NCBI GenBank assembly: GCA_031761405.1
Contig: JASEVX010000005.1
Span: 32,678,869-32,742,868 of the forward strand
Source: Serripes groenlandicus
Taxonomy: Eukaryota; Mollusca; Bivalvia; Cardiida; Cardiidae
Direction of reading: 5' to 3'
DNA: 64,000 nucleotides
The notes beneath the pieces were generated by a model that saw only the letters and a program-made list of their open reading frames with translations, had not been told where the DNA came from and did no database searches. Position 1 is the stretch's first letter. Each line of letters opens with the position of its first letter. Positions 9,814 through 21,021 of the stretch are shown piece by piece. Position numbers and translations under genes: made by a program.

Positions 9814-11424
9814 CGCAATAACCATTACTTTCAACAATTTCCTCGAGACAATTGTCGGTGACGTGTATGATATCACGACGCTGGGCGGGGCCGGGACACA
9901 CCTTTTGTTTTTCGTGTAGCTGTAACACGCAATATTATTTTACGGTGTTACAGTTTGAGTTATCATTTGTTCACCGCATCATACCTTAACCCTTATACTG
10001 CTGAATTATGAACGGCTTGTATCACCATATATGGTCAGAGACGAATCTTTTCTCAACATTGATAAATGAAAAGTGAACAATGTCGATTCATAAAAGACTA
10101 TGCGAAACTGTAGCTTAATCTTGGTCTACACTGCTCGTACTTACACTCTGATGTTTTACGAAAGAGTTCTCGTAAAATCGCGCGTGAAGTCCCGTTAATA
10201 AAGGGTTTAGTTTATTTTAATAACTGTCTTGGAAACAGACAGAATCGGATATGTAAAGATAAATAAAACTTCTGTCGTAGATAGATACCAGACGGGTATC
10301 ATTTTAGCGTGTATATCATGATGCTATATATTACAATGTTACATTTGTTTTCGTAAACTGTGATCTAGGATCAAATTCCACATGAATCACTTCAATTTGC
10401 GTCTGCATTGTTAACAAATGTTTGATATATACATACATATTTTTACCACAATGACATAATAAAAAACTTATGAAAGATGTAGAAATGCGAATGAAACGCA
10501 TACATAAAGAAGAATAAAGATAAACAGGAACGTGGAAATCTTGAGAAACTATAAAAAGCAACAAAACATTACCTAAGTAAAGAAAGAAGCAATTAAATGA
10601 CTCTTTCAAGCACTTTTTGTTGTCAATTATTTTTATTTATGTTTTAATTTGAAATTTACAGCTTTTAGCTTGAACAGGTAAATTGTATTGTACTTCAGCT
10701 TTATAAACACTTTTAACAAGTTTTAAATTATTTTATGGAGTAGGGTTTGATACATATTGGTACTAAGTGTCGAACATTGTGAATAAGGATTAGAAGGCAC
10801 GAATATGATGACTTGCCTTAGTCTTTATTGTTCGCAAACGAATTTTTACTGAAATCAAGCAAGATAGGGGTTCAAAAAGACCCTCATTTATTGAAATTTG
10901 ACATAATAACGTATACTGGCTATTTTCTCTACGAATGTTCCGTGTGGTAATATTAACTTTTATCTTGCAATGAGCAGATTATGGGATAGACCAAAGGCTC
11001 AACAATTATTAATTCTCCCAACCTCAACAAATAAAGTTCATATCTTAAGTCAAATATCTTAAGTCAAGGACGAAATATTCTCTATTTATGAATCGTTATC
11101 TGACACTGAGCAAGATTAAAACTTTGATTTTCATTGGACTTATATATGACTACACACACTTTAAGATTGAGAGAGAAAGTCATAAATATATCAGAAACAA
11201 TATAGACCCGGGATTAGTTATTAGGACTAAAATAGATACTAATTTCATGCTTTCCTTGTCATTAAGTAAATTATCGGTAATAAAAGCTCACACGTGGTCA
11301 AAATGCAATGTGAATGTATCGCTAGATCAAGATTCGACCAGCACAGATGCAGATCGGTTCACGGACCTATGTAACGTTTTGGCGCTGTATGTTTAGTATA
11401 AATTAGATTCCAATGTACATGTTT
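9814..11424. other. Long stretch with no recognised feature
   Basis: The largest unassigned block in the left half. An open frame of 102 codons (11088-11396, plus strand) has no recognisable motif and AT-driven composition. No SINE or MITE ends were seen. Confidence 0.45.
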
Positions 11425-11680
11425 ATATGAGCCGTCCCGCGAGAAAACCAACACTATGGTCTCTGCGTAATGTATCGACCAGATCAGCGTGCGCAGTCCG
11501 CGCAGACTGATCCGGGCCGACACATTCCATCTCATGGGGATAGAGGTAGAAAGTAATGATTCCTGAAACAGAAAATCCACAAGAGGCGAAATATGTTTCT
11601 CCAGGTAAGCCTGCGCGACATGCTTAGGCTGATCAGGGTCGATACTTAACGCAGATACCATACTGATGGGCGGCTCATAT
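11425..11680 (-). mobile_element. Family E MITE
   Basis: Ends 'atatgagccgtcccgcgag' and 'gatgggcggctcatat'. The outer 12 bp of the inverted repeat are near perfect, with a small deletion inside the right end. Confidence 0.85.
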
Positions 11681-11741
11681 ATATTACCACGTTAAACTTT
11701 GCCCCGCTGACATCCTGCAACGGGTACCACAACCATTGGTG

Positions 11742-11913
11742 TTAACCCTTCCTTTTCCCATATACTAACGCTTTCTGACGCCATTGCAACAGACGACTTT
11801 TGACAACATTGCAGTAAGTGTACCTCTTCATATATAGAGAGTTTCCATGTGTTTGCCTAGATCTTGTCAAAAAGTCGTCTGCTGCAGATTAGTTGTATGT
11901 GGTAAAGCGTTAA
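11742..11913 (+). mobile_element. Family A MITE, internally deleted
   Basis: 'ttaacccttccttttccca' to 'tggtaaagcgttaa'. The hairpin core is absent, leaving about 172 bp. Confidence 0.7.
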
Positions 11914-12055
11914 ACAGCGAACAATAGATAAGTAGATCAATATCAGAATTACACGAATGTACAGACTGATCTTGGTCTAGACTGTTTGTAGTCTTTTGCA
12001 GTTGTATTTTTGAAGTAATGCATTACAGAAAAGCGAATTGTAGACCAGGCAAGGG

Positions 12056-12277
12056 TTAACCCTTTCCCTCATATAGACGCTTTCTGACACCTCTGCAGCA
12101 GACGGCTTTTTGTAAACATAGTGACAAAAGTAGAAATTGCTCAAAACGAGCAATTTCTCCTTTTGCCACAATGTTTTCCACTTTTAGTCATAGGTTATCC
12201 TAAGAAATTTTCTATTGTTTGAGAAAATATGTTCAAAGTCGTCTGCTGGAGCATTTTTCTATGTGGGAGAGGGTTAA
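12056..12277 (+). mobile_element. Family A MITE, full length
   Basis: TTAA at both ends. The core 'gaaattgctcaaaacgagc' is intact, with 'ctgcagcagacggc' on the left. Confidence 0.88.
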
Positions 12278-12528
12278 AGTGTTGGGCATCTCTTTTCGGT
12301 ATCTGTAGATGTTTTCCACATCAAAGCAACCCGTCGTTAACAGCCATGAAAACAGACAAAAGATCGGAAAAACTTCAAACAGTAACGCGCGTATGTCACA
12401 AAACATGCTTTAATGGGTTTCTTAATGACCTCTCCACTGTATCTCTCCCTGCAACATTGTTGTTTACGTATCTAAGCGTGATATGCTTACAATAGAACCC
12501 TTACCTCCGTTCCATTTCGAGGTCTTAG

Positions 12529-12756
12529 CGTGAAACAGTTGTAACTAAAAACCTATTTTGAAAACCCTGGTTTAGGGGTAATTTTTGACCCTTTTGTAAA
12601 CAATGCAAATTTAGGTGCCATTGCTCAGAACGAGCAATGGCACCTACATTTCCATTGTTTACAAAGAAAAAATGAGTTAACGTTTATAAAGACTTTATGG
12701 CGAGGTGATTAACCTTGGTAAAAAAAAATACCAAATTTAGTTACAACCGTTTCACG
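12529..12756 (+). mobile_element. Family C MITE
   Basis: Ends 'cgtgaaacagttgtaact' and 'agttacaaccgtttcacg'. Internal sequence and the perfect inner palindrome 'ccattgctcagaacgagca' match the copy at 5523. The bases AG before and CT after may extend the inverted repeat. Confidence 0.87.
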
Positions 12757-12829
12757 CTCTCTTTCAATCGTCTCGATTTGCGTCATGTCATCGGAGAATC
12801 AACAGCAGTGTTTTTTTTTCTGACAATGT

Positions 12830-13110
12830 GCCGCCTCGGTTGTGTAGTGGCACTGGCAGAACGTCCACCTCTGCGCCGGAGGTTGCGGGTTCGATCGACG
12901 ACAGGGATGTATAAATAACTTTAAACACGGTAGTAATGGATGGCCTTGTGCTCGGGGATTGTGGGGTTAACCATACGACTGACTCGCTGATGTCATGAAA
13001 AATGGACCAGTGCAACTGGGAACGTACCCAGAGCACGCAGTGATATACATGAAAACGTGGTTGAAAGCGACGTAAACACTATGCAGAAAGAAAGAAAGAA
13101 ACAAACACAT
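12830..13110 (+). mobile_element. tRNA-headed SINE
   Basis: Head 'ccgcctcggttgtgtagtgg' and B-box 'ggttcgatcga', a body with 'atggaccagtgcaactgg', then a decayed 3' end 'gaaagcgacgtaaac' and an (AAAG)n-rich tail. Confidence 0.75.
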
Positions 13111-13228
13111 AATGTATGACAGGTGGAGATAAAGATGTAATATCAGTCTATATGCAGTCTGATCTTACATCTACACAACGCGTTATATGTTTCGATAAAG
13201 TATCAGTAGCTCATCGGTGATCAGCTTA

Positions 13229-13308
13229 ATTGGTTAATTGATTGATTGATTGATTGATTGATTTATTTATTTATTGATGATTAATTGATTGGTTGATTGA
13301 TTTCAGCT
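13229..13308. repeat. (ATTG)n microsatellite
   Basis: Runs of ATTG and ATTT tetranucleotides, like the tails of the SINEs nearby. It is probably the remnant tail of a lost SINE. Confidence 0.8.
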
Positions 13309-13355
13309 GAAAGACGTCGTCTGCTGCAGTTTTGATGTATGTGGGAAAGAGTTGA
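13309..13355 (+). mobile_element. Family A MITE right-end fragment
   Basis: 'gtcgtctgctgcagttt' followed by 'gtatgtgggaaagagtt'. Only about 47 bp remains. Confidence 0.6.
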
Positions 13356-13461
13356 AGTATTTAAATCATTAGGCATGTTTTTATTATTCCTGTATGCGAA
13401 TCAAGCCGATAACTTATTCTCTTTTATATTTGTTGTACATGTATATGATAAGTTTAATAAC

Positions 13462-13731
13462 ATATGAGCCGTTCCACGAGAGAACCAACATTGCGTAATG
13501 TATCGACCCAGATCAGATCAGCCTGCGCAGTCCGCGCAAGCTAATCCGGACCAACACACTCCGCCTCAGGGGGATAGAGATATACACGAAGAGTAATGAT
13601 TCCCGAAACAGAAAATCCTCAGGAGGTGAAAAGTGTCTTTCCGGGTAAGCCTGCGCGGCATGCTTAGGCTGATCCGGGTCGATACTTTACGCAGAGTCAC
13701 AATGTTGGTTTTCTCGTGGAACGGCTCATAT
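13462..13731 (-). mobile_element. Family E MITE, well preserved
   Basis: Terminal repeats 'atatgagccgttccacgaga' and 'tctcgtggaacggctcatat' are almost perfect inverses, and the element is about 270 bp. It is a good reference copy for the family. Confidence 0.9.
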
Positions 13732-14485
13732 ATTTCAAATCGACTATAAAACAAACCCCAAAAAGTTGTCGGTTTCCTGGAGACAATACTATTGCTCGCG
13801 CCAATGATATGCATGAAAAATCAAAATGGTTGACCACAATGTCTGCGAAATCGACTATAAACTCTTCAAAGAGTTCAGCTTAATGAAGCTCTGAGGGTGT
13901 GTTCCAGTGTTACATGTCTGCATTTTGCACTCGAATACTCTACTCATAGGCATATTGCTAAAGTGAACAATTTATCATTTTCAGTAGGTTTTATTGTTAT
14001 ATTCTCATGTCGTCTGTTGTGTGGGCGGTAAGGGTCAGCGTGGGCGGTAAGGGTCACCACGTACCAAGAGGAAGGAGAAACGATGAAACGGAAACGAAGA
14101 ACAAAGACATTTTTGTCATTACAATGCTATAGAACTGACATGTTTGTATCTGTTTTATAAACTTATTGTTATTTTATAATCCTTACCAACATGCAAACTT
14201 ATGTTGAAACATCGTGAACAAAGGAGAAATTAATCATAGTGTTTTGAACTTTTTAAAAAAAAAAAATGCTTTCATTCATAGTGAATATCCATATTTTTGC
14301 CTAAATGTTGTACATGCTTGGTATTTGTAGCAATAACATAAATGTGTCCAAACACAAAGGGTAACGTTGACCGCTTTTATCATTTACCTTATCATTTTTT
14401 GAACATTGACGGATGACAATTCAAATAAAAATCTGTTCACCTGAATCTGTTTTGTTTAAAAAAACATCCTCAATATTACATTTAT
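13732..14485. other. Stretch with no recognised gene
   Basis: AT-rich. The only structure seen is a short direct duplication 'gtgggcggtaagggtca' at about 14019-14058. Confidence 0.5.
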
Positions 14486-14488
14486 AAT

Positions 14489-14521
<33 letters not shown>

Positions 14522-14604
14522 TATTATTATTATAATAATAATTATAATAATTATAATAATAATAATAATAATTATAATAATAATAATAATAATAATAATA
14601 AAGG
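14486..14604. repeat. (TAA)n/(TTA)n microsatellite
   Basis: Long run of TAA triplets that switches to ATT near 14520 and back again, making it partly self-complementary. The poly-isoleucine frame on the minus strand is an artefact of it. Confidence 0.95.
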
Positions 14605-14861
14605 CTTCATTCAGATTCGCGCTTTGACTCTTTGTTGAATACCCAATTGATAGCTGTGTGGATAGCTCATGGCTATATATTCGATAATATGGCGGACACC
14701 CAACTACTAGCTGGCTGTTTATTCGTACTCTGGCAGTAGATTGAATACCCAACCACCAATAACCAACTAACTGCTAACTTCACACACCTACATATCTGCA
14801 TGGAATAAATTGGTCTCTACGCGTAGTGTTTCTTGAAAATTGAATAGTGTTTTTTAAATAG

Positions 14862-15081
14862 TGTTAAATCACGGCTTTTCCTGGGTAAATAACCTCATCT
14901 ACCGGTATGATTTTATCATAACACCGATGCACCAGTCGTATTGCTATCCCCGCAACCATGAACGCCAAGGAAGGACGCCATTGTTGCCATGTGTAAAGTC
15001 TTCGGAATGACCAAACCGGGGATGGAACCCTGGTCTCCAACTCCAAATGCAGACGCTCTTACCACTACGCCATGGAGACGT
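14862..15081 (-). mobile_element. tRNA-headed SINE, 3' end truncated
   Basis: Minus-strand reading: head 'ccatggcgtagtggtaagag' (A box), B-box-like 'ggttccatccc', body ending at 'ttacccaggaaaagccgtga'. It stops where the neighbouring plus-strand SINE's array begins to resemble it. Confidence 0.75.
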
Positions 15082-15094
15082 CTGGTTCTTCACA

Positions 15095-16070
15095 AGTTAC
15101 GACTAACTGGCTGGTATCAGTAGTACTGGTAACTTACCCAGGAAACACCGTGATATAACTGAACACTTGTTGAACACGACGTAAAACACCGTGATATAAC
15201 TGAACACTTGTTGAACACGACGTAAAACACCGTGATATAACTGAACACTTGTTGAACACGACGTAAAACACCGTGATATAACTGAACACTTGTTGAACAC
15301 GACGTAAAACACCGTGATATAACTGAACACTTGTTGAACACGACGTAAAACACCGTGATATAACTGAACACTTGTTGAACACGACGTAAAACACCGTGAT
15401 ATAACTGAACACTTGTTGAACACGACGTAAAACACCGTGATATAACTGAACACTTGTTGAACACGACGTAAAACACCGTGATATAACTGAACACTTGTTG
15501 AACACGACGTAAAACACCGTGATATAACTGAACACTTGTTGAACACGACGTAAAACACCGTGATATAACTGAACACTTGTTGAACACGACGTAAAACACC
15601 GTGATATAACTGAACACTTGTTGAACACGACGTAAAACACCGTGATATAACTGAACACTTGTTGAACACGACGTAAATCACCGTGATATAACTGAACACT
15701 TGTTGAACACGACGTAAAACACCGTGATATAACTGAACACTTGTTGAACACGACGTAAAACACCGTGATATAACTGAACACTTGTTGAACACGACGTAAA
15801 ACACCGTGATATAACTGAACACTTGTTGAACACGACGTAAAACACCGTGATATAACTGAACACTTGTTGAACACGACGTAAAACACCGTGATATAACTGA
15901 ACACTTGTTGAACACGACGTAAAACACCGTGATATAACTGAACACTTGTTGAACACGACGTAAAACACCGTGATATAACTGAACACTTGTTGAACACGAC
16001 GTAAAACACCGTGATATAACTGAACACTTGTTGAACACGACGTAAAACACCGAACAATCAATTAATCTGT
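15095..16070 (+). mobile_element. SINE 3' body with expanded tail
   Basis: The plus-strand SINE body starts 'acgactaactggctggtatc' and 'agtagtactggtaacttacc'. It then runs into 22 copies of its own 3' segment and closes with the expected 'caatcaattaat' tail near 16056. The head is absent. Confidence 0.8.
15143..16052. repeat. 41-bp minisatellite from a SINE 3' end, about 22 copies
   Basis: Each unit reads 'aaaacaccgtgatataactg' followed by 'aacacttgttgaacacgacgt'. I saw a single substitution in the whole array (near 15678), so it is extremely uniform. The unit is the normal bottom of the SINE ('acaccgtgatataactgaa...gcggcgtaaa'). Because 41 is not divisible by 3, the peptide repeats every 41 residues, and frames stay open by chance, giving three long minus-strand frames (up to 315 codons) that are not genes. 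Confidence 0.95.
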
Positions 16071-16106
16071 TCGAATTGTAGGAGGACAGTGAAGGCTCAT
16101 GTTAGA

Positions 16107-16315
16107 ATAACCGTTTCCCTCATACAACAAAACTGCAGCAGACGACTTTGAAAAACATTGTGACAAAAACCTGAAAAGTCTCCACTAAAGATAGCTTAAG
16201 TGTTATATAAAATTGTAAACATCGTGGCCAAAGGAGAATCTAATTGTTAATCATGAGCAATTTCCCCTTTAGCCACAATGTCGTCAAAATGCGTCTGCAT
16301 GTGGGAAGGGGTTAA
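16107..16315 (-). mobile_element. Family A MITE
   Basis: 'ccgtttccctcatacaac' to 'tgtgggaaggggttaa', with core 'gttaatcatgagcaatttcc'. The left TTAA has become ATAA. Confidence 0.8.
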
Positions 16316-16448
16316 ACGTATTCACATGCCGACATAAGTCTTCACAGTTGGCACATGAACCAGGAACCCATGTCACAGGACAGGGTTTATATACTCTTAA
16401 CAAAGTTCACTATCACAATAGATATACGAAACTAATGCACTTCTCCAT

Positions 16449-16681
16449 ATAACCCTTTCACACAAACAGACGCCATTTGACGCACCAACAGCTAACGACA
16501 TTTGAAAACATTGTAACAAAAGTAGAAATTGCTCATCATGAGCAATTTCTACTTTTGACACAATATTTTCAACTATACTCAATAATTATACTTTCAATTA
16601 TAGAAATTTTCTATATTTTCACTAGATTTCCATTTCAAAATCGCCTGCCTCCGATATGAATTACACGTGGGAAAGGGTTAG
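16449..16681 (+). mobile_element. Family A MITE with perfect core hairpin
   Basis: 'aaccctttcacacaaac' to 'cacgtgggaaagggtta'. The core 'gtagaaattgctcat' / 'atgagcaatttctac' is a perfect inverted repeat around one C. Terminal TTAAs have mutated to ATAA and TTAG. Confidence 0.82.
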
Positions 16682-17377
16682 ACATCTGGTTAAGTACTTT
16701 TTGTCCCATTGTGAAGAAACAACATGATGATAAACACATTGTTTAGAAGATTTATTTGTTACTATGGTGTTACGCCAAAGTGTTCTAATAGCATTTTTGC
16801 CGTGAATCTGTCGTCAAACGATAACGCACTCGGTTGGACAACAAATAATGTAAGCCCTTTTCACTGATAACAGTCAGCTCGACGCATACTTATTCCATTG
16901 TTTTAAGCAGGAAATACCTCTCGGGCGCCATGGATCTCGAAAGGTGTAACGGAAATTCACATGTACGCTATCTAAACAGATCACACCTGTATGCCGCGGC
17001 TTAGTCGGTAAACTACTATAGGCCAGCTGGCATTATTAAATGATAAATGTCCACTTAAGCACTTACTTATAGTACACCGCTGTGAGACTAAACATAGGTT
17101 AAGGGGCGCTCTTCAACCCCGTTCTACAACTGGACCAAGGTTCAAGTAGGTATTAAATCCACACTTTTTTCTAGGCACTGGTTGCCGTCGTACAACAATG
17201 GGTTAATGATCCCTTTGTAATCATATATAGGAATACAGTCGAGCCGGGCGAAGCGGGGGTCGTGCGGCATCTGCCTTCACAGTCTCGTCAGTCTTCACTC
17301 TCTGCATGCAGGTTTGAGTGACCCGGATGTAACTTCACACACGAACATACGCCATACAGGAACCTAACCGCAAGACG
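16682..17377. other. Stretch with no recognised feature
   Basis: No repeat ends or convincing frame. A short ATG-led frame at about 16930 (MDLERCNGNSHVRYL) has no support beyond being open. Confidence 0.45.
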
Positions 17378-17645
17378 CGACTCATTCCACGGGAAAACTA
17401 ACATTATGGAATCTTCGTAATGTATGGACCCAGATCAGCCTGCGCAATCCGCGCAGGCTAATCCGGGCCGACACATTCCGTCTCAGGAGGGAATGAGGTA
17501 TAGAGTAATGATTCCTGAAACCGAAATTCCACAGGAGGCGAAAAGTGCCTGTTAGGATTAGTGCGCGCGGCACGGTAAGGCTGATCTGGGTCGTTGCATT
17601 ACGCAGCGTCCACACTGTTGGTTTTCTCTTGGAACGGCTCAAATG
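17378..17645 (-). mobile_element. Family E MITE
   Basis: Ends 'actcattccacgggaaaact' and 'ggttttctcttggaacggct'. The internal blocks 'cagcctgcgcaatccgcgc' and 'gtcgttgcattacgcag' are preserved. Confidence 0.85.
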
Positions 17646-17680
17646 ATAAACTTCACCATAACCCTGATGTTACTATATAG

Positions 17681-17887
17681 TTGACCCTTTCCCACATACA
17701 ACACATCTTCAGCAAACGTTTGTAAAATATATATTCATGAAGATATAATTATTTTCTGAATTTAAAAACATTGTGGCAAAAGGGGGAATTGCTCATGTTG
17801 AGCAATTACCCTTTTTGTCACAGTAGTTTCAAAAAACAACTGCTGCGGATGCGTGAAAGTGCGTCTGCAATTTGGAAAGGTTTTTAA
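17681..17887 (-). mobile_element. Family A MITE, diverged
   Basis: 'gaccctttcccacatac' to 'tttggaaaggtttttaa'. Core 'gaattgctcatgttgagcaatt' carries changes on both arms. Confidence 0.75.
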
Positions 17888-18137
17888 GTTCAACAAGTGA
17901 TTTTAATCACTATCGATATAGTTCCAACATGTCCGCCTGTCGACTGTTTGTATGTGACGATCCCACACTTTAACTCCGCTTTCATGGGAATTGATACCGT
18001 AACGTTTAGACCAGAAAGTCGGCGCTTTAAACGTAATATGCTTGAAAATGTATTGAGAAAACATTGAGAAATTAGAAAATGGCGAAGTTTAATTGTGTTA
18101 TAGAGTTGGACAATTTATATACAATACAATATAGTAC

Positions 18138-18648
18138 AATATACCAGGGACGTAGATAAGAGGGATAGGCAACTCCAGCTGTACACCTGTTATCTGATTA
18201 AAATATCACATGAAGAAATAAAATTGTCCAAATATTCACATATTGTAGCAAATAAAACACAATTGGCACATAAACAAAACATACATATTCTGAAAGCTTA
18301 AAATTTCAATTAAAGTTAGAGATACAATGAACAACTGGAATTTCTTTGTATTTTGAACAATGACTGGTTTAAAAGACACAGATATTGGGATTTCTGAATT
18401 ATATTATCTTTTTCCAAAAGTTAATAGACATACATTTTTCATAAGGATAAAATATAATCAAAATCTGTAGTATATTAAAATATTTGTATCTACTGCAATA
18501 GAAGAATGTTTAAACTTCCAGAAAATAATTTCTTTATTTTCATATCTAGAATAGTTTTTTAGTTTTACTTGCTACAAATGTTGGCACGGGTGATATTTTA
18601 GTATATAATTTGGTTACTTATCCCTCTTATCTACGTCCCTGAATATAC
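18138..18648. mobile_element. hAT-like non-autonomous element with 7-bp target duplication
   Basis: The element at 18145-18641 (497 bp) starts 'cagggacgtagataagaggg' and ends in the inverted copy 'cccctct'-type sequence 'ccctcttatctacgtccctg'. Direct copies of 'aatatac' flank it at 18138-18144 and 18642-18648. The interior is very AT-rich and non-coding. CAGGG...CCCTG ends resemble hAT-type termini, but hAT normally duplicates 8 bp, so the superfamily is uncertain. Confidence 0.85.
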
Positions 18649-18892
18649 TTTGCTTCATAAAAAGAAATTTTAGCAAACTTTAAACAAACAGAAATCATAA
18701 TAAATGGCAATAACTTTTTTGAACAACGGTACATATATAACCAAAAAGTGTTGCAAATTTCACACCATACACGATAATGGGCAATTTCCCCTTTTCTCAC
18801 AACGTTTTCCAAAATGGTCTGCTTCAGAGCTATTAGGTTTGCAAACAAAGAATAAGAACAGTTTAATACAAATATTAGACTTAGTTAAGTGA

Positions 18893-19123
18893 TTAACCCT
18901 TTCCCTCATACGACAATTCTGCAGCAGACGACTTTGAGCATATTTCGTCAAAAGAAATGAAAATCTCTATAATTGAATGAATAATCTATGACTTAAAGTG
19001 GAAAACATTGTGTCAAAATGAGTAATTGCTCGTTTTGAGCAATTTCCACTTTTGTCACTATGTTTTCAAAAAGCCGTCTGCTGCAGAGGCATCAGAAAAC
19101 GTATATATGAGGGAAAGGGTTAA
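18893..19123 (-). mobile_element. Family A MITE, full length
   Basis: 231 bp, TTAA to TTAA, ends 'aaccctttccctcatacg' and 'tatgagggaaagggtt'. Core 'attgctcgttttgagcaat' is intact. Confidence 0.9.
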
Positions 19124-19620
19124 AGTATATCAAATACTATCCAGGAGATAATCACCGTATTGAGTATGCACTTGTAGGTCGTCAAGCGTCCAACTGAAAG
19201 ACAAACTTATGTCATATTTCATAGTGTGACATCGGGAGATCTATTCAGATGTATCGAGCACAGTAGTCGTTAAATAGCTGTTAGTTTTAACAGATATCTA
19301 AACGATCGATTTGTTACGTTATCTAATTGTTCAAGTTGTATGTCAACTTTGTTAGGTAAATATGAATGCAACCCTGTAGTCTAAAATGTAGATTTGTAAT
19401 ATTTTTTCACATTTCTCTTAAAAAAATACAAAAAACGCAAACCTAACCGGGGGTGACACAATCTCAAGCGAAACTGTGACACAGTCACTACACGCCATGT
19501 TTGTTTGCGTCGAAAGCCGTACGTAATTATTATTCAAAATCATTATGAATAATTTGGTTGTCTAAAAACCGTTCCATCTACTTGATTCGTGTCTCCCAAA
19601 ATGGTACGAACAGCGAGCGA
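19124..19620. other. Stretch with no recognised feature
   Basis: No repeat or gene seen. Confidence 0.45.
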
Positions 19621-19795
19621 GTTGAAATCGTTGTGGGAAAGGTAAATGTTTCTCGGTACGATCAAATGTAAATCTACCCTTGTTGAAAACAAATAAGAAG
19701 CAAACATTTTGGCAAAAGGATGAATTGCCCTTTATTTGCAATTTCTCCTTTATCAAGAAGTTTTCAAAAGTCGTTTGTTGAAGGTGCGGCACAAT
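19621..19795 (-). mobile_element. Family A MITE remnant
   Basis: 'gtgggaaagg' near 19633 and the core-like 'ggcaaaaggatgaattgcc' ... 'gcaatttctcctttatcaag' with 'gttttcaaaagtcgtttg' identify a heavily decayed copy. Confidence 0.5.
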
Positions 19796-19850
19796 ACGTG
19801 CAGTAACCTAAACTGATAGGGTTCATCATTCTGTTTTTGCGCGATATGAC

Positions 19851-20061
19851 TTTACCCTTTCCAACATACAACAAATCTGCAACGACTTTGAGAAAACATT
19901 TGGCAAAATAAAGACAAATCTTTAGAAAAAAAAAATAAAAAAATGATGCTGTCAAAAGGTGAAATTGCTCACATTGAGGAATTTCTCCTTTCGCCGCAAT
20001 GTTTCCAAAAGTCGCCTGATGAATAGACGTCAGAAGACGTCTGCGAGTGGAAATTGGTTAA
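19851..20061 (-). mobile_element. Family A MITE
   Basis: 'accctttccaacatacaac' to 'gtggaaattggttaa'. An A-rich tract (about 19925-19942) has expanded inside the left arm. Confidence 0.75.
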
Positions 20062-20339
20062 ATACAAAACATGGCCGCCCACGTGTGGCAGCCAACAAAT
20101 TAGGTGCGGAATGGTAATCAAGAATTTAATGGCCGCTGTCAGGATTTCGAGTTATTGCCTGACAAATCCCCTTTGATGCGGACATTGATCATTCTATTCG
20201 CGGAATTTCTTGGCAGGACCATTTACAGGGCATTTTCATAATGGAAGAATGTCCGTGGATATGGCAAATGACCGTTATTTTAAAACACTTTGCATTAAGT
20301 TAATCCCTTCACTAAAATGTTGTTAATCCCTGTTTACTG

Positions 20340-20480
20340 CAATTGTGTTTCCCCGCGTCCCACATTCAGGCGCGTTCTGATGCCTCTGTTTTATTTGAAA
20401 AAATATTGGCAAAAGGCGAAATTGCACCATTTGCCACAATGTTTTCAGCTCTATTAAATAATTACACTGTTTCCATATGT
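20340..20480 (+). mobile_element. Family A MITE fragment
   Basis: 'gcgcgttctgatgcctctg' and 'gccacaatgttttcagc' align with the left two thirds of family A. The hairpin is reduced to 'gaaattgcacc'. Confidence 0.5.
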
Positions 20481-20685
20481 TAGGCTAGCAGATTTTTGGT
20501 GATGATGGGATGATATGTTGGAATAGTTTAACCAATAATCAGGCATAGCAGAAGGAAGAACGAACATCTATGGTTTTGTTTTTTATATAAAAGTGAATAA
20601 TCAACACAGTTTCGAGTCGACCTATCAGTTATAACACCTACATTGTTACCCGGATCAATTACCTACCAGTATTACATATCCTGAT

Positions 20686-21008
20686 ACCGACAGTGGCGTA
20701 GCTCCCTTTATGCCACTGTAGGCACGTGCCTACACATTCTTTCTCAAAATGCCCCAAAATGCGGCTGCGGCGATAGTCATCTACGTAATGTATCGACCAG
20801 ATCAGCCTGCGCTGTCCGCGCAGACTGATACGGCCGACACATTCCGTCTCAACAGAAAATCCACAGGAGGCGAAAATTGTATATCCGGGTACGCCTGTGT
20901 GGCAAGCTTAGGCTGATCCGGGTCGATACTTTACGCACAGTCCACAATGTTGTTTTTCTCACGAGACGGCCTACACATTGATTATTGCCAAGCTACGCCC
21001 CTGACCGA
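20686..21008 (-). mobile_element. Family F composite element with 5-bp target duplication
   Basis: The element at 20691-21003 starts 'cagtggcgtagct' and ends 'agctacgcccctg'. Perfect 'accga' copies flank it (20686-20690 and 21004-21008). Inside, from about 20782 to 20970, lies a family E-type core missing one terminus ('tacgtaatgtatcgacc' ... 'ttttctcacgagacggcc'). The 'taggcacgtgcctacacatt' segment belongs to F itself. CAGGGGCGTAGC ends with a 5-bp duplication are hAT-like in style. Confidence 0.85.
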
Positions 21009-21021
21009 TGCCTCAGTCGCA

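Noticed and set aside
11088..11396. 102-codon plus-strand frame
   Set aside because: No motif or homology recognised. It lies in AT-rich DNA and ends near a family E element.
15103..16061. Minus-strand frames of up to 315 codons
   Set aside because: They are translations of a 41-bp tandem repeat. The peptide repeats every 41 residues and several frames are open at once.
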